A stretch of 13,838 bases of DNA, from NCBI GenBank assembly GCA_051819765.1, contig JBNJGT010000040.1:1-13838 (forward strand), given 5' to 3'. This DNA is from JBNJGT01 sp051819765. Its GTDB lineage: Archaea; Nanobdellota; Nanobdellia; Woesearchaeales; JACJVW01. Each line of letters starts with the position of its first letter. The stretch's first letter is position 1. The notes beneath the pieces were generated by a model. The model was not told the origin of the DNA. It did no database searches and was given only the letters and a program-made list of their open reading frames with translations. Shown in pieces: positions 12,105-13,838 of this stretch. Both the position numbers and the translations under genes were made by a program.

Positions 12105-12512
12105 TTAGTGATGCACCGGGTCAATCAATTCGATAGCGTTATCCAGCGCCCGGACATACCCCACATTGCCCTTTTGCAAAGAGTGAATGAGGGTATCCGA
12201 TTTCTTTACGATATCAGGCATATGCAGAGGTCTGCTCAGATACTTCAGATTCTCAAGCAATTGGATGAATGTCTTTTTATCTATATATTTACCTTCCCTC
12301 TTTGACTGTACCATCAATGACTCAACATCGGCAAGCTCTCGCATCGCAGTGTTATAGATCTGGATCAGCTTTTTCTCATCGATCTCAAGCTTATGCACTG
12401 CCTTTTCCATCCCGCGCTGTAGATAGAGATCACTGTCAACCCCGCCATGCAACCACACATCGTCCACATTGCGCCAATTTGTCTTAGCGCTTCCTTTGCG
12501 AAAGAATCCCAT
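12105..12512 (-). CDS. Unrecognised helical protein, 135 residues
   Basis: I do not recognise this protein. It begins MGFFRKGSAKTNWRNVDDVWLHGG. Most of the rest should be helical: about 37-100 is charged and heptad-like (KAVHKLEIDEKKLIQIYNTA, then MRELADVESLMVQSKREGK). The end (GNVGYVRALDNAIELIDPVHH) is amphipathic. The N-terminal MGFF could be a membrane-contact or myristoyl-like start, but this is speculative. It has no signal peptide or membrane helix. The start is the ATG at 12512 with TTTATATA on the minus strand (12542-12535) 30 nt upstream, so it is leaderless; an in-frame ATG at 12533 overlaps the TATA box. It is divergent from the RNase HI gene. Its function may be structural or regulatory. 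Confidence 0.8.
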   Translation of the reverse strand: MGFFRKGSAKTNWRNVDDVWLHGGVDSDLYLQRGMEKAVHKLEIDEKKLIQIYNTAMRELADVESLMVQSKREGKYIDKKTFIQLLENLKYLSRPLHMPDIVKKSDTLIHSLQKGNVGYVRALDNAIELIDPVHH

Positions 12513-12534
12513 TGACTCCTCACAGGCATACACC

Positions 12535-12542
12535 TATATAAA
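12535..12542 (-). promoter_or_regulatory. TATA box of the 135-residue gene, readable in both directions
   Basis: The minus strand reads TTTATATA, 30 nt before the ATG at 12512. The plus strand reads TATATAAA, 30 nt before an ATG at 12565 that opens only seven codons. This plus-strand box is not the RNase HI promoter. Confidence 0.6.
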
Positions 12543-12650
12543 TCTTAGCAAATGGCAAGAATCCATGTTCCAGAAACACTTCCACTAAGGGCACACCCCT
12601 TTTCTATCGGCCCACAAAAGGTGACACGGGAACATTTCCCTGTCCATAAT

Positions 12651-12658
12651 TTTATATA
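12651..12658 (+). promoter_or_regulatory. TATA box of RNase HI
   Basis: TTTATATA has its first T 30 nt before the ATG at 12681 and 24 nt before the ATG at 12675. It rules out the far-upstream start at 12552. Confidence 0.6.
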
Positions 12659-12680
12659 CGAGCAAAACAACGCAATGAGT

Positions 12681-13247
12681 ATGTATTACGCGGTGAAGCA
12701 GGGTAGGGGCAAGACACCCGCAATCTGCACCTCCTGGGAGGAATGCAAGGATAAGGTGATCGGTTACCCCAATGCCCAGTACAGGAAATTCAAGACCAAG
12801 GAGGAAGCACAGGATTATCTGAAGCCCCAAAGAGCCAGCGCAACAGGTCTGATTGCCTACGTCGACGGTAGCTATCACGCAGGGGTCTATTCCTACGGCG
12901 CAGTCATCATCAAAGACAGCAACGTCATAAAGACCATGAAAGGAAAGGGCAGGAAGGGTGCCACCATGCGTCAGGTCTACGGTGAACTCATGGGTGCCAT
13001 GAAAGCCATCGATTACGCCATCCAGATGCAAGAGCCGGCAATCCAGATCCGCTACGACTACGCAGGCATTGAGATGTGGGCGAACGGCCTCTGGAAACGA
13101 AACAACGAGTATACCCAATACTATCACCAGTTCATCCAGAAACGCAGGCAGCAGATAACCATCCAGTTCAGGAAAGTGCGGGCCCATTCAGGCGATTACT
13201 ACAACGATCTTGCCGACCAGCTCGCAAAGCAGGCCCTAAAATCATGA
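12681..13247 (+). CDS. rnhA: Ribonuclease HI with N-terminal viroplasmin-like (hybrid-binding) domain
   Basis: The enzyme cleaves the RNA strand of RNA-DNA hybrids. Residues 1-48 (starting MYYAVKQGRGKTPAICTSWE, then GYPNAQYRKFKTKEEAQDYL) match the small domain found at the N-terminus of eukaryotic and some prokaryotic RNases H1, which grips the hybrid. The RNase H fold follows. Catalytic residues are in place: Asp62 in YVDGS, Glu102 in YGELMGA, Asp126 in RYDYAG, and Asp179 in NDLADQLAKQ, with His169 in RAHSGD as the mobile histidine. I prefer the ATG at 12681, 30 nt after TTTATATA; the ATG two codons earlier (12675) is also possible. A 43-codon upstream extension from 12552 matches no family member. 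Archaea usually rely on RNase HII, so this type I enzyme may be acquired. Confidence 0.93.
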   Translation: MYYAVKQGRGKTPAICTSWEECKDKVIGYPNAQYRKFKTKEEAQDYLKPQRASATGLIAYVDGSYHAGVYSYGAVIIKDSNVIKTMKGKGRKGATMRQVYGELMGAMKAIDYAIQMQEPAIQIRYDYAGIEMWANGLWKRNNEYTQYYHQFIQKRRQQITIQFRKVRAHSGDYYNDLADQLAKQALKS

Positions 13248-13295
13248 CGGTCCAATCTTGAGTTGCAAGGGGTTTACCACTACCAAAGACTAACT

Positions 13296-13312
13296 AAAAA
13301 CGTTTTTAAACT
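13296..13312 (+). promoter_or_regulatory. Promoter of the glycine-rich membrane protein, with a 12-bp palindrome
   Basis: TTTAAACT (13305-13312) lies 29 nt before the ATG at 13334. The perfect palindrome AAAAACGTTTTT (13296-13307) overlaps the upstream edge of the box, where the BRE should be. It could be a repressor site or simply part of the AT-rich promoter. Confidence 0.5.
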
Positions 13313-13333
13313 AGCTCACATTTCTTGATAGGC

Positions 13334-13747
13334 ATGAGACCCGACTTTGAAGGTGCCTATTACAACTTTGTAAACAAACTCCCGGTGGGGTTCTTGGGAG
13401 AGACATGCTCAAGCGCAGCCCTTGGCGGCCTTATTTTCGCCGGAGCCCGTTCCTGCGTCAACGCATATCGTAACCAGGCAACCCCCTTGTGGCGGCACTG
13501 TGCCGAGAACTATTCCAATCCTTCAAACTACATCGTCGGTGGTGTTGGAGGCGTCCTTCTTGAACTGTCACAGTACACTCCTCAAAAGATGGATTCCCTT
13601 GAAGAGGCAGTAGGGTTTGGCATTATCGGAGGGCTAGTGGGAGGAATCGTCGGCTTGGGGACAGCCAAAAAGGAGAAGATGTTGCGTACCACCTACACTT
13701 GTGCTGTGGCTTTCGCAGGATATTCGGCACTCATGCAGATGCTCTGA
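13334..13747 (+). CDS. Glycine-rich membrane protein, 137 residues
   Basis: I do not recognise this protein. It has a polar N-terminus (MRPDFEGAYYNFVNK), then about three or four hydrophobic segments: about 18-40 (VGFLGETCSSAALGGLIFAG), 66-80 (YIVGGVGGVLLEL), 90-110 (AVGFGIIGGLVGGIVGLGTA) and 119-136. The third has GxxxG-like glycine zippers that favour tight helix packing. This pattern resembles the Tim17/Tim22 or PMP-like small glycine-zipper proteins, and phage holin-like proteins, but no diagnostic motif is visible. The start is the ATG at 13334, from TTTAAACT 29 nt upstream; a TTG at 13325 is in frame but too close. It lies 86 nt after RNase HI on the same strand, with its own promoter. 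Confidence 0.75.
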   Translation: MRPDFEGAYYNFVNKLPVGFLGETCSSAALGGLIFAGARSCVNAYRNQATPLWRHCAENYSNPSNYIVGGVGGVLLELSQYTPQKMDSLEEAVGFGIIGGLVGGIVGLGTAKKEKMLRTTYTCAVAFAGYSALMQML

Positions 13748-13808
13748 TTCTGGATTCAATGCCTGAAATCCTCTGGCTCCATTAACAATATCTTCGGAAG
13801 TTAGTAAC

Positions 13809-13815
13809 TTTTTAG
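13809..13815 (+). terminator. Possible T-run terminator after the glycine-rich membrane protein
   Basis: CTTTTTA (T5) follows the gene by about 60 nt in otherwise unremarkable sequence. Archaeal termination can occur at short T-runs; no stem is visible. Confidence 0.25.
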
Positions 13816-13818
13816 GGA

Positions 13819-13838
13819 CGAAAAGAGAAACATTTATA
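13819..13838 (+). promoter_or_regulatory. Promoter of a gene beyond the window (BRE and TATA)
   Basis: The window ends with a purine-rich stretch (CGAAAAGAGAAA) followed by CATTTATA. This resembles the methyltransferase promoter at 9504 (ACATTTATAG). By the spacing seen elsewhere, an ATG should lie about 24 nt past the window end. Confidence 0.5.

Noticed and set aside
12552..12680. Longer RNase HI starting at 12552
   Set aside because: The added residues match no RNase HI and the TATA box at 12651 lies inside the extension.
12585..13187. 200-codon minus-strand frame opposite RNase HI
   Set aside because: Opposite a gene with all catalytic motifs present; its translation is hydrophobic, Cys/Val-rich shadow sequence.

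Overview
This is archaeal DNA. The window carries proteins found only in archaea and eukaryotes, or in archaeal form: ribosomal protein L10e, translation factor aIF1A, the TFE alpha transcription factor and diphthine synthase. It also shows a very regular archaeal promoter layout. Almost every confident gene has a TATA box (TTTAAA or TTTATA type) whose first T lies 28-31 nt before an ATG, so most transcripts should be leaderless. Two small genes instead have the TATA box about 41-42 nt upstream and a Shine-Dalgarno motif sitting at the predicted transcript start. I cannot name the lineage. An uncultured euryarchaeote or a DPANN archaeon would both fit.

Left part (1-2650), minus strand: the start of pyrF (cut by the window edge), a CorA-type metal transporter and L10e. 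L10e and corA are 15 nt apart and look like one transcript, while pyrF has its own promoter. Upstream lies an unrecognised 233-residue protein that shares a divergent promoter region with dphB.

Middle part (2650-7000): dphB runs into an unrecognised 382-residue protein on the other strand, and their 3' ends overlap by 25 nt. That protein shares a divergent promoter with a PHP-family metal phosphoesterase. Then come aIF1A, a 65-residue membrane protein, a possible 36-residue ORF overlapping the tfe stop codon, and tfe itself. The diphthine synthase (modifies elongation factor 2), aIF1A, L10e and TFE make this a translation/transcription housekeeping neighbourhood.

7000-10160: a small nitroreductase, a 47-residue acidic protein with a clear terminator, a full-length phosphomannomutase/phosphoglucomutase and an FkbM-like methyltransferase. 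The last two would fit sugar and glycan metabolism. A short hairpin-rich transcript may lie between them.

10160-12100 is gene-poor and different in character. It holds only small unrecognised ORFs (101, 100 and about 60 residues), frame-broken reading frames and orphan TATA boxes. It may be an accessory or decaying segment.

12100-13838: an unrecognised 135-residue protein, an RNase HI with a viroplasmin-like N-terminal domain, a glycine-rich membrane protein, and the promoter of a gene beyond the window. No tRNA, rRNA, CRISPR array, insertion sequence or integrase was seen. I found no convincing complete new system. The best leads are the microORF coupled to tfe, the hairpin-rich RNA candidate and the gene-poor segment.
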